DNA of 64,000 nucleotides, taken from contig NZ_JACHVP010000007.1 in assembly GCF_014190775.1 (NCBI RefSeq), positions 1 through 64,000 of the forward strand, read 5' to 3'. The notes beneath the pieces were generated by a model. It had not been told where the DNA came from. It made no database searches and worked only from the letters and a program-made list of their open reading frames with translations. Of the stretch, positions 1 through 8,489 are shown piece after piece. The first letter of the stretch is position 1, and each line of letters opens with the position of its first letter. Source of the stretch: Leifsonia aquatica. GTDB lineage: Bacteria > Actinomycetota > Actinomycetes > Actinomycetales > Microbacteriaceae. The translations under genes and the position numbers were made by a program.

Positions 1-832
1 CGTCCTCGATGGAGATGCGCTTGCCGGCCGCAGCCTGACCCGACACGGAGTGCGGGAGGGAGACACCGAACTGGGCGTACACGAACTGCACGTACCCGGA
101 GCAGTCGAAACCGGCGGGCGACGCGCCACCGAAGACGTACGGGGTGCCGATGTACTGCTGGGCCACCGAGAAGACGGAGTCGAGGCTGAAGTTCGGGTAG
201 GGCGGGTTGGCCAGGAAGTCGGAGACGGAGGGGCCGGAGTAGCTGTTCGCGTAGTTCGTCAGCGTGACGGCGGCCCGCTGACGGGCGGCCTCGGCGGCAG
301 CAGCGGCCTTCTGCGTGGCGAGCTGCTCCTCGGTGGTGGCGGAGGCGGCGTCGCGGGCAACGGCGGTGGAGGCGACCGTGGTGCCGACTTCGACGGTCTG
401 CGACTGGGCCTTCTTCATGCTGTCGGCCGCGGAGGGGCCGAAGGCCGAGCCCTCGGCGTTGTCCGGGTTGAAGGCGAAGGCGGGGAGCGACATGGTGGCG
501 ATGATGCCGGTCGCGACGGTCATGACGGCGACGTTGATGGCCCAGCCGCCCTTGCGCTTCTTGGCGGGGGTCTTCTTCACGACGGCGGAGGAGCCGGTGG
601 AGGCGGAACCGCCGGACGACGAGGATGCGGCGGGCTTTGCCGGAGCGGCGGCACGGGCGGCGGTGCTCGTGCGCTGCGGGGCGGCAGCCTGCGCGGTGCG
701 CTCAGCGCGGAGCGAGCGGCGGGAGACCAGTGCGGAGTCGGCGGGGGTGCCGGTCGCGGCGGTCGTCGGTGTGGCTTCGGTGCTCGTGCGGTCCTGGGCA
801 GGGCCGGGCGTACTCGAGTTGGCCAAGTGCAT
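1..832 (-). CDS. NlpC/P60 family cell-wall peptidase (3' end beyond window)
   Basis: This is the N-terminal part of a secreted peptidoglycan hydrolase whose C-terminus lies left of base 1. An Ala/Ser/Pro-rich N-terminus with a basic KKTPAKKRKGG stretch precedes a hydrophobic segment ending near LPAFAF (signal peptide or anchor). An Ala/Gln/Glu-rich, probably coiled-coil spacer follows. The NlpC/P60 core then starts with SVAQQYIGTPYVFGG and FDCSGYV, whose Cys is the family's nucleophile; the catalytic His lies outside the window. The start is uncertain. An AGGAGG abuts the ATG at 832 with no spacing, whereas a TTG at 826 sits six bases from it and may be the real start. A long structured leader precedes the gene. 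Confidence 0.85.
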   Translation of the reverse strand, partial: MHLANSSTPGPAQDRTSTEATPTTAATGTPADSALVSRRSLRAERTAQAAAPQRTSTAARAAAPAKPAASSSSGGSASTGSSAVVKKTPAKKRKGGWAINVAVMTVATGIIATMSLPAFAFNPDNAEGSAFGPSAADSMKKAQSQTVEVGTTVASTAVARDAASATTEEQLATQKAAAAAEAARQRAAVTLTNYANSYSGPSVSDFLANPPYPNFSLDSVFSVAQQYIGTPYVFGGASPAGFDCSGYVQFVYAQFGVSLPHSVSGQAAAGKRISIED

Positions 833-975
833 CCTCCTGCGCTCCGGCAGCCCTAGGGTGGCTGCCCCCGCCCGATGCGAATTGGCTTCGGCTTCACGAA
901 CCGGGAGACGGGTTCAGGGGGTGTGGAGCGTCCCGGTTCGGGTCCTGGTGGGCCGGTTGTGGCCCGTTCGGACTC
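833..975 (-). promoter_or_regulatory. Structured 5' leader of the NlpC/P60 gene
   Basis: About 140 bases lie between the predicted transcription start and the gene. They fold on paper into several short stems. The clearest is GGCAGCC/GGCTGCC (arms 860-866 and 846-852 on the minus strand), which ends just before the AGGAGG ribosome-binding site. Others are AACC-N8-GGTT and CCGA/TCGG, enclosed by a CCCCC/GGGGG pairing. Many actinobacterial wall-hydrolase genes carry a c-di-AMP (ydaO-type) riboswitch here. I do not find its hallmark CAGCUAAC segment, so I call only a structured leader. Confidence 0.4.
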
Positions 976-980
976 GTAAG

Positions 981-1009
981 AGACTACGGGACGGTTACCC
1001 GTTTGTCAC
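981..1009 (-). promoter_or_regulatory. Promoter of the NlpC/P60 gene
   Basis: A -35-like GTGACA (1009-1004) is separated by exactly 17 bases from a -10 TAGTCT (986-981) on the minus strand. It lies downstream of the dtxR stop and gives a leader of about 140 bases. Confidence 0.5.
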
Positions 1010-1047
1010 ATCTTTTCGGAGCTTTTTTAACGAACTGGTAACGGAAC

Positions 1048-1743
1048 TCAGGCCTCGACGAAGATGTGGGCGGCGAGCTCGTTGGGCAGCTCCAGGCCGG
1101 TCTCGAAGCCCTCGATCTGCACGCCGACGTACGAGCCGGCGGCAGAGAAAGTGCCGGTCGAGCCGGGGAACACACCGGCCTGCTTGAGCTGCAGCAGCAG
1201 CTCGGGGTCGACCTGCGCGGGCTCGCCGAGGCGGCGGATCCTGGCAGTCACCCCGGAGTCGGAGCCGCGCACGACGTCGACCAGGTTCACGAGGTTCTGC
1301 GTGGCGGCCTCGGTGGTGCCGAGATCGCCCAGATCGCCGAGGCCCGGGATGGGGTTGCCGTAGGGCGACTCCGTCGGGTGGCCGAGCATGGTGAGCAGCT
1401 TGCGCTCGACCTGCTCGCTCATGACGTGCTCCCAGCGGCAGGCCTCTTCGTGGACGTACTCCCACTCGAGCTCGATCACGTCGCTGAGCAGACGCTCCGC
1501 GAGGCGGTGCTTGCGCATGACGTTGACGGCCTTGCGGCGGCCCTCCTCGGTGAGCTCGAGGTGGCGGTCGCCGGAGACGACGACGAGGCCGTCGCGCTCC
1601 ATGCGTCCGACGGTCTGCGAGACCGTGGGACCGGAGTGGCCGAGGCGCTCGGAGATGCGCGCCCGCAGGGGGACGATGTTGTCCTCCTCGAGCTCCAAGA
1701 TGGTGCGAAGGTACATCTCGGTCGTGTCGATCAGATCGGTCAT
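1048..1743 (-). CDS. dtxR: DtxR/IdeR-family iron-dependent repressor
   Basis: This 231-residue metal-dependent repressor matches the Corynebacterium DtxR and mycobacterial IdeR layout. It has an N-terminal winged helix (residues 1-70, with GHSGPTVSQTVGRMERDGL), a dimerisation and metal-binding domain (to about 140), and a C-terminal SH3-like domain. The metal ligands keep DtxR numbering: Met10, Cys102, Glu105, His106 at the primary site and His79, Glu83, His98 at the ancillary site. With Fe(II) bound, such proteins repress iron uptake. A matching iron box lies at 44040-44058 before the siderophore genes of this window. The ATG at 1743 is chosen because MTDLIDTTEMYLRTI aligns with the DtxR N-terminus. 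Confidence 0.93.
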   Translation of the reverse strand: MTDLIDTTEMYLRTILELEEDNIVPLRARISERLGHSGPTVSQTVGRMERDGLVVVSGDRHLELTEEGRRKAVNVMRKHRLAERLLSDVIELEWEYVHEEACRWEHVMSEQVERKLLTMLGHPTESPYGNPIPGLGDLGDLGTTEAATQNLVNLVDVVRGSDSGVTARIRRLGEPAQVDPELLLQLKQAGVFPGSTGTFSAAGSYVGVQIEGFETGLELPNELAAHIFVEA

Positions 1744-1801
1744 GAACCCCTCCACTTGCAGGCACGCGAATGTCGCACTAGAGCCTACTTGCTGCCGATG
1801 A

Positions 1802-2989
<1,188 letters not shown>

Positions 2990-2997
2990 GCACCGCC

Positions 2998-3219
2998 ATG
3001 CGGCTCTGGCTCCGAGACGACGAGAGACGGCCCGATCCGACACCCGCGAAGACGGATGATCGGCGGGCCGTCCTGGTCGGTCTCGCGCTGTGGGTCCTAG
3101 CGTTCGTCCCCGTGCTGCTCTTCGCCCCGGACGTCTGGATCTGGACCGTCGTCGTCGGCCTCGCCCTCGGCGTCGCCGGACTCGCCTACCTCACCGGCAC
3201 CCGGCGCAAGCGCGGCTGA
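2998..3219 (+). CDS. DUF2530 small membrane protein
   Basis: This 73-residue protein has a charged N-terminus (RDDERRPDPTPAKTDDRRA) followed by two hydrophobic segments (about residues 25-42 and 46-65) and a basic end (TGTRRKRG). It matches the actinobacterial DUF2530 pattern, whose function is unknown. It follows serC by eight bases and is probably cotranscribed. Its last 123 bases run antisense to the 3' end of the DUF3027 frame on the other strand. That is a long overlap for two real genes. Confidence 0.7.
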   Translation: MRLWLRDDERRPDPTPAKTDDRRAVLVGLALWVLAFVPVLLFAPDVWIWTVVVGLALGVAGLAYLTGTRRKRG

Positions 3220-3906
3220 CTCGGCCTCGGCCAGCGCCGTCGGCTCCTCGAGCGCGGCGGCCTCCTCGGCCGGGAGGTCGAGATCGGCATCCACGTCGGC
3301 GTCGTCGTCGACGTCGGAATCGTCGGAGTCATCGTCGGCGTCCTCCGCGTCGTCCGCATCCGCGTCCTCGGCGTGGAGGCTGTCGATGTCGACACCGTCG
3401 AGGTCGTCGTCGCCGTGCAGGTCGTGCACGTCGCGATCGTCGTCCTCGTCGGACTCGTCGTCGAAGTCGTCGTCATCCTCGTCGGAGGCGTCGTCATCCG
3501 ACTCGGCGTCGTCGTCCTCGTCGGACTCGTCCTCGTCGGATTCGTCGTCCTCGCCCTCACCCGCAGCAGCTGCCTCGGCCGCGAGGGCCTCCTGCGCCGC
3601 CTGGTAGTCGGCGAGACGCTCGGACCACGGCACCCAGTCGGGCGCGAGCAGCGCGCCGTCGGCGGGCATCAGCTCGGCCTCCAGCACGGTGGGCGCGGCG
3701 TCCTCGTCGGCACGGCCGACGGTGACGGTCCAGCGCCATCCCGGGTAGCCGGCGAGATTGCTCTCGAACAGCAGCGAGACGACGCCCTCGCCCTCGACGA
3801 CGTGGCCGGCGGCAGCGCCGACCGTCGACTCGGGGGTGATCTCCGCGAGCGCGCGGCGGGCGAGCGGCTCGGCCGCCAGCAGATCCTCGATGCCGGTGTC
3901 AGGCAT
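3097..3906 (-). CDS. DUF3027 protein with very acidic C-terminal tail
   Basis: The first 120 or so residues (PDTGIEDLLAAEPLARRALAEI, GYPGWRWTVTVGR, LLAPDWVPWSERL) match the DUF3027 family of actinobacteria, whose function is not established. After LAAEAAAAGEGEDDE comes about 100 residues of almost pure Asp/Glu/Ser, likely disordered and strongly negative. An Ala/Glu-rich end follows. The ATG at 3906 overlaps the cold-shock gene stop by eight bases, so the two are translationally coupled; an upstream ATG at 3921 is also possible. The tail overlaps the convergent DUF2530 gene by 123 bases. The tail length may vary between strains because the GAC/GAG/TCG repeats are prone to slippage. Confidence 0.78.
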   Translation of the reverse strand: MPDTGIEDLLAAEPLARRALAEITPESTVGAAAGHVVEGEGVVSLLFESNLAGYPGWRWTVTVGRADEDAAPTVLEAELMPADGALLAPDWVPWSERLADYQAAQEALAAEAAAAGEGEDDESDEDESDEDDDAESDDDASDEDDDDFDDESDEDDDRDVHDLHGDDDLDGVDIDSLHAEDADADDAEDADDDSDDSDVDDDADVDADLDLPAEEAAALEEPTALAEAESAALAPGAGEVGESGDAEGEADDDGPDPDVRGEEQHGDER

Positions 3907-4279
3907 CCAGGTCGTCCGCAACGCGCCGCAGCACAGCGGCGATCTTCGCGCCGTGCTGCTTGTCGGGGTACTTGCCGCGACGCAGGTTGGAGCCGATGCC
4001 GTCGAGGAGCTTCACCAGATCCTCCACGATGATCGCCATGTCGTCGGCCGACTTGCGCTTCATCTTCACGAGGCTCGGGGGCGTCTCGAGGACGCGGACC
4101 GACAGCGCCTGCGCACCGCGCTTGCCGTCGGCGATGCCGAACTCGAGGCGCGATCCCGCCTTGACGACGGCGCCGGCGGGCAGCGCGGAGGCGTGCAGGA
4201 AGACCTCCTGACCGTCGTCGGCGCTGATGAAGCCGAAGCCTTTCTCATCGTCGTAGAACTTGACCTTGCCGGTTGGCAT
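3899..4279 (-). CDS. Cold-shock-domain protein with C-terminal extension
   Basis: This 126-residue protein begins with an OB-fold cold shock domain (MPTGKVKFYDDEKGFGFI as RNP1 region, then EVFLHASAL as RNP2, residues 1-67). It then has an extension of about 60 residues (SLVKMKRKSADDMAIIVEDLVKLLDGIGSNLRRGKYPDK) absent from ordinary 67-residue Csp proteins. It resembles mycobacterial CspB (Rv0871 type). Such proteins bind single-stranded RNA or DNA. It is the first gene of a two-gene leftward unit with the DUF3027 gene, and is divergent from a small membrane protein gene. Confidence 0.88.
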   Translation of the reverse strand: MPTGKVKFYDDEKGFGFISADDGQEVFLHASALPAGAVVKAGSRLEFGIADGKRGAQALSVRVLETPPSLVKMKRKSADDMAIIVEDLVKLLDGIGSNLRRGKYPDKQHGAKIAAVLRRVADDLDA

Positions 4280-4322
4280 GGGAACCTCACTTCACATGGG
4301 GGATCGAATGACCAACCTCAAT

Positions 4323-4328
4323 TATCCT
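4323..4328 (+). promoter_or_regulatory. -10 box of the 4336 gene (leaderless)
   Basis: TATCCT lies seven bases before the GTG start with no ribosome-binding site between them. Confidence 0.45.
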
Positions 4329-4335
4329 TGATTTC

Positions 4336-4632
4336 GTGACCCAGCAGACCCCAGCGCCCGCATCTCGTGTGCAGCGCGTCCTCTCGTACATCATCGCGGC
4401 GCTCGTGATCGTCTCTCTGGTCTGCATCGCGGCCATCCTGATCGGCACCGCTGTGGGCGGTTTCGCGCAGCAGGGATCGGGAGAGGGGCTGTGGCCGGCG
4501 GTGTTCGTCTTCCCGCTGATCGCCCTCCCGATCGCCTTCGTGCTCATCATCGCGCTGATCATCGTGGTGGGCCGCCAGCGCAGCAAGGCGGCGAAGGCCG
4601 CCAAGGCCCTGGACCCCAAGGGCCGGCGCTAG
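4336..4632 (+). CDS. Small two-helix membrane protein, unknown function
   Basis: This is a 98-residue protein with a Gln/Pro/Ala N-terminus, two strong hydrophobic segments (about residues 16-42 and 52-78) and a Lys/Ala-rich basic C-terminus (RQRSKAAKAAKALDPKGRR). I do not recognise a family. It starts at GTG 4336, where a TATCCT -10 box suggests a leaderless transcript. It lies 23 bases upstream of the helicase-associated gene and could be cotranscribed with it. Divergent cold-shock gene to the left. Confidence 0.7.
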   Translation: MTQQTPAPASRVQRVLSYIIAALVIVSLVCIAAILIGTAVGGFAQQGSGEGLWPAVFVFPLIALPIAFVLIIALIIVVGRQRSKAAKAAKALDPKGRR

Positions 4633-4655
4633 CCGAGCGACCGCGGACCGCCGCG

Positions 4656-6551
4656 ATGACGACGACGCTCGCTCTGGCGGCGCGTCTGCGAGCGCTCCGA
4701 GACGACGCGCTCATCTCCTCCCTGCACCGCCGCAGCATCCGGCGGGCGGGGGTCTCCGACTTCTTCGACCTGGCCGAGGCGCTGCTGGATGCCGAATCGG
4801 TCCAGCGGGCACTGGTCGGCCTCGACCGCACGCGGCTCGCCGTGCTGATCGCGCTGGGGCGCGCGGAGGCACCGCTCACGGCGGAGGCCATCGCCGCGCA
4901 ACTCGCCGCAGAGCCGGCGACCGCGGGTCTGACCGTGCCGGCGGTCGAGTCGGCGGTGGAGGCGCTGGGCGGCCTGCTGCTCGCACAGCCTGCGGCCTCC
5001 GAGGGTACGGATGACGACGACCAGGAGGCCGGGCCTCGCGGCTTCACCGGCTACGACGCCGTCTACGCGCGGCTGACCGCGTGGCCGGAGGCGGACCTCC
5101 CCTCGCCCGACGACCTCCTGCACACCGCTCCCCCGCCCGCGCTCGCGCCCGTGCCGGACACCGAACGCCGCTTCACCGACCGGCTCGCGGCCGACCGCGC
5201 GTTCGACGCGGTCGTCGCGGTCTCGGAGCTGCTGGCCGAGCTGTCGCGGGAGGGCGCGCGGGAGCTGCAGCGCGGCGGCCTCGCCCTGCCCGCGGTCAAG
5301 CGGATCGCCGAAGCGCTCGCGGTGGACGCGTCCGTTGTCCCCACCGCCCTCTCGGTCGCCTCCCGCGCCGGGCTCGCCGCCGTGGAGGACAGCGTCTGGC
5401 TGGCCGCCGAACCCGCGGCCGAGTGGCTCCACGCCTCCACCCCCGAACGCTGGCGCGCCCTCGTGGCGGCCTGGCTCGACGCGCTGCCGGACGATCTGCG
5501 CGCGCTCGTGGCCGCCCGCAGCCGCGCGTCCTGGGGCGACAGCCTGCGCGAGCACGTCGCCTGGCTGTATCCGGCCGCGCCAGAGCAGGCGCAGCAGCGG
5601 GTGGATGCGCACCTGCGTGACGCCGAGTGGCTTGGCGTCACGGCCTCCGGTGCCCCCTCCAGCGCCGGTACCGAGCTGGTGGAGGACGGGCCCGAGGCCG
5701 CGGCTACTCTGCTGACGCCCGCCTTCCCCGCCCAGGTGCGCGGGGTCTACCTGCAGCACGACCTCACCGTCATCTCCCCCGGACCGCTCGCGCCCGATCT
5801 GGAGGCGCGGCTGCGCGGGATGGCCGACCTCGAGAGTCGCGCGCTAGCGTCGACGTTCCGCTTCTCGCCCGCCACCCTCGACCGGGCGATCACGGCTGGC
5901 GAATCGGCGGCGAGCATCCGGGACTTCCTGGCCGGGATCTCGCTCACCGGCCTCCCCCAGCCGCTGGACTACCTGATCACCGACGTGACCGAGCGGCACG
6001 GCCGCGTGCGGGTGCGGACCGTGGACGAAGGGGATGCCCGCAGCGCCATCCACTCGGCCGACACCACACTGCTGCGCACGATCCAGGTCGACCAGTCGCT
6101 GTCGTCGCTGCGACTCACCCCGGCGCACGCGGACGAGCTGCACAGCCGGTTCCCGCGGGATGTCGTGTTCTGGGCGCTCTCGGACGCGCGCTACCCGGTG
6201 GTCGCCGAGAACGACGACGGGGTGCCCGTGGCCCTGCGACGGCAGCGGTACGCGCATCCGCATCCCGTGGCCTCCCGCGACCAGGACCGCGAACTGGTCG
6301 AGCGGCTGCGCGCGGTCGACGAGGCGGCGACGGACGACACCGGCGAGCAGTGGCTCGCGCGTCAGCTGGAGCAGGCCGTGCGCGCCCGCCAGACGGTGAT
6401 CGTGGAGGTCGCGATGCCCGACGGGCGCACGGTGGACTACCTTCTCGAGCCGACCGGGGTCGGCGGAGGGCGCCTCCGCGGGCGGGATCGAGCGGCCGAC
6501 ATCGAGCGGACGCTGCCGCTGTCGAGCGTGAAGGGCGTGCGCCCGGCGTGA
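4656..6551 (+). CDS. Helicase-associated domain protein (XPB partner, Rv0862c-like)
   Basis: This 631-residue protein has no nucleoside-triphosphatase motifs. Its C-terminal half (VYLQHDLTVISPGPLAPDLEARLRGMADLESRA, STFRFSPATLDRAI, FLAGISLTGLPQPLDYLITDV) matches the helicase-C-like domain found in actinobacterial homologues of M. tuberculosis Rv0862c. The N-terminal part is helical and Ala/Leu-rich. In actinobacteria this gene is regularly next to the XPB helicase gene, as here (70 bases upstream). A role with XPB in DNA repair or unwinding is inferred from that pairing, not demonstrated. The ATG at 4656 starts MTTTLALAARLRALRDD. Confidence 0.85.
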   Translation: MTTTLALAARLRALRDDALISSLHRRSIRRAGVSDFFDLAEALLDAESVQRALVGLDRTRLAVLIALGRAEAPLTAEAIAAQLAAEPATAGLTVPAVESAVEALGGLLLAQPAASEGTDDDDQEAGPRGFTGYDAVYARLTAWPEADLPSPDDLLHTAPPPALAPVPDTERRFTDRLAADRAFDAVVAVSELLAELSREGARELQRGGLALPAVKRIAEALAVDASVVPTALSVASRAGLAAVEDSVWLAAEPAAEWLHASTPERWRALVAAWLDALPDDLRALVAARSRASWGDSLREHVAWLYPAAPEQAQQRVDAHLRDAEWLGVTASGAPSSAGTELVEDGPEAAATLLTPAFPAQVRGVYLQHDLTVISPGPLAPDLEARLRGMADLESRALASTFRFSPATLDRAITAGESAASIRDFLAGISLTGLPQPLDYLITDVTERHGRVRVRTVDEGDARSAIHSADTTLLRTIQVDQSLSSLRLTPAHADELHSRFPRDVVFWALSDARYPVVAENDDGVPVALRRQRYAHPHPVASRDQDRELVERLRAVDEAATDDTGEQWLARQLEQAVRARQTVIVEVAMPDGRTVDYLLEPTGVGGGRLRGRDRAADIERTLPLSSVKGVRPA

Positions 6552-6607
6552 CGGGCGGCCTCCGGCGTGACGGGCGGGCGCCCAGCATGATGGCCAGCCG
6601 CGCGGCG

Positions 6608-6613
6608 TAGACT
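6608..6613 (+). promoter_or_regulatory. -10 box of the XPB helicase gene (leaderless)
   Basis: TAGACT ends eight bases before the ATG at 6622. No Shine-Dalgarno sequence lies between. Confidence 0.5.
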
Positions 6614-6621
6614 CAGCGGTT

Positions 6622-8265
6622 ATGTCCGATGGCCCCCTGATCGTCCAGAGCGACCGCACCGTCCTGCTGGAGGTCGCCCACCCCGATGCCGAGGACGCCC
6701 GCCACGATCTCGCCGTCTTCGCCGAGCTGGAGCGCGCCCCCGAGCACATCCACACCTACCGGATCACCCGGCTCGGGCTCTGGAACGCGCGCGCCGCGGG
6801 CCACACGGCCGAGGACATGCTGGGCACGCTCGAGCGGTACTCGAAGTTCCCCATCCCGCAGACGGTGTCGGTGGATGTGGCGGAGACCGTCGGCCGCTAC
6901 GGCCGCCTCGCGATCGCGCGCGACGACGAGGGCGAGCTGGTGCTGCGGTCGGACGACCTGGCCGTGCTCACCGAGGTGGCGAGCGCCAAGCGCATCGCGC
7001 CGCTGCTGCTCGAGCGCCGCGGCGACACGACGTTCGCCGTGCAGGCGTGGGCGCGCGGGCAGCTCAAGCAGGAGCTGGTGAAGCTGGGCTGGCCCGCCGA
7101 GGACCTCGCCGGCTACACCCCCGGCACCCCGCATGACATCGGCCTGATCGAGGACGGCTGGGCGTTGCGCGACTACCAGCGCAAGGCGGTTACGAACTTC
7201 TTCGACGGCGGCTCGGGCGTCGTCGTGCTGCCCTGCGGCGCGGGCAAGACGCTCGTCGGCGCGGGGGCGATGGCGACCTCCAAGACCACGACACTCATCC
7301 TCGTCACCAACACGGTGTCGGCGCGGCAGTGGCGCGACGAGCTGCTCAAGCGCACGACGCTCACCGCAGACGAGATCGGCGAGTACTCCGGGCAGGTGAA
7401 GGAGGTCAAGCCGGTCACGATCGCGACCTACCAGATCCTCACTGCCAAGCGGAAGGGCGAGTACGCCCACCTGGCTCTGCTCGACGCGCTCGACTGGGGG
7501 CTCGTGGTCTACGACGAGGTGCACCTCCTGCCCGCGCCGGTGTTCAAGCTGACCGCCGAGCTGCAGGCCCGCCGCCGCCTCGGTCTCACCGCGACACTCG
7601 TGCGCGAGGATGGCCGCGAGGGCGACGTCTTCAGCCTCATCGGTCCCAAGCGTTTCGACGCGCCGTGGAAGGAGATCGAGGCCCAGGGCTTCATCTCCCC
7701 CGCCGCCTGCTACGAGGTGCGCATCGACCTCCCCGCCTCCGAGCGGCTCAGCTACGCGGCCGCCGCGGACGACGAGCGCTACCGCCTCGCGGCGACGGCC
7801 CCGGCCAAGCTGGACGTCGTGCGGCAGCTCGTCGACCGGCACGCGGGCGAGCGCATCCTCGTGATCGGCCAGTACCTCGACCAGATCGACGAGCTCGCCG
7901 AGGCGCTGGGCGCGCCGCAGCTCACGGGCGCGACGCCGGTGGACGAGCGTGAGCGGCTGTACCAGGAGTTCCGCGAGGGGCGCACGCAGGTGCTGGTCGT
8001 CAGCAAGGTCGCGAACTTCTCGGTCGACCTCCCGGAGGCGACGGTCGCCATCCAGGTCTCCGGCTCATACGGCTCGCGACAGGAGGAGGCGCAGCGTCTC
8101 GGCCGCCTCCTGCGCCCGAAGGAGTCGGGACTGTCGGCGAACTTCTACACGCTGGTCTCGCGGGACACGGTCGACCAGGACTTCGCCCAGAACCGGCAGC
8201 GGTTCCTGGCCGAGCAGGGGTACTCGTACACGATCCTGGACGCGCACACGCTGCAGGCGGCGTAG
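6622..8265 (+). CDS. XPB-type DNA repair helicase
   Basis: This 547-residue superfamily 2 helicase is of the XPB/ERCC3 type, a 3'-5' DNA translocase. An N-terminal DNA-damage-recognition-like region (1-170) is followed by the Q-like ALRDYQRKAV, Walker A PCGAGKT (about 204-210), the DEVH box (298-301), LGLTATL, and an RED motif (REDGRE, about 328) that is diagnostic of XPB. The second helicase domain ends with SGSYGSRQEEAQRLGRLLRPK (motif VI). The length matches the mycobacterial enzyme (about 540). It follows its helicase-associated partner and appears to have its own leaderless promoter (TAGACT at 6608). Confidence 0.95.
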   Translation: MSDGPLIVQSDRTVLLEVAHPDAEDARHDLAVFAELERAPEHIHTYRITRLGLWNARAAGHTAEDMLGTLERYSKFPIPQTVSVDVAETVGRYGRLAIARDDEGELVLRSDDLAVLTEVASAKRIAPLLLERRGDTTFAVQAWARGQLKQELVKLGWPAEDLAGYTPGTPHDIGLIEDGWALRDYQRKAVTNFFDGGSGVVVLPCGAGKTLVGAGAMATSKTTTLILVTNTVSARQWRDELLKRTTLTADEIGEYSGQVKEVKPVTIATYQILTAKRKGEYAHLALLDALDWGLVVYDEVHLLPAPVFKLTAELQARRRLGLTATLVREDGREGDVFSLIGPKRFDAPWKEIEAQGFISPAACYEVRIDLPASERLSYAAAADDERYRLAATAPAKLDVVRQLVDRHAGERILVIGQYLDQIDELAEALGAPQLTGATPVDERERLYQEFREGRTQVLVVSKVANFSVDLPEATVAIQVSGSYGSRQEEAQRLGRLLRPKESGLSANFYTLVSRDTVDQDFAQNRQRFLAEQGYSYTILDAHTLQAA

Positions 8266-8290
8266 AGGCGTTTCCGGGCGCGCGCAGGGC

Positions 8291-8441
8291 GTGGCTACCG
8301 GAGGACATCGCGGCTCATGCTGGTCCGCCTCTCCTCCCTTCCCTGCCGACACGCCGTCGCTGCGCGCCCACTCCCTCCGTTAGCCACGGCCGTCGGTAGG
8401 CGATTTCGAGGGCGAGGGGGTGGATCTCCTCCGGTAGCGAC
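8291..8441. repeat. Inverted-repeat element in the xpb/phosphotransferase tail-to-tail gap
   Basis: A 14-base word GTGGCTACCGGAGG (8291-8304) recurs inverted at 8374-8387 (one change) and at 8428-8441 (one change). The outer pair bounds a 151-bp unit lying wholly between the stops of two convergent genes. This is the form of a REP/BIME-like or miniature element; no transposase or target duplication is seen. The remaining 8266-8489 sequence has no convincing gene. Confidence 0.55.
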
Positions 8442-8489
8442 ACCGTGCCGCGACCATCAGGTGGCCGGGACGCGTCAGGACGGGTCAGG

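Noticed and set aside
833-975. Call of a c-di-AMP (ydaO) riboswitch before the NlpC/P60 gene.
   Set aside because: The gene family fits, but the conserved CAGCUAAC-type core and the GGUUAAUC loop are not present, so only a structured leader is reported.
5-1187. Long plus-strand open frames opposite the NlpC/P60 and dtxR genes.
   Set aside because: High GC removes stop codons. These frames are antisense to well-recognised genes and show no family features.
3090-3725. Long Arg/Pro-rich and Ser-rich open frames opposite the DUF3027 gene.
   Set aside because: They are reflections of the repetitive GAC/GAG/TCG codons on the other strand and have no start signal or family match.
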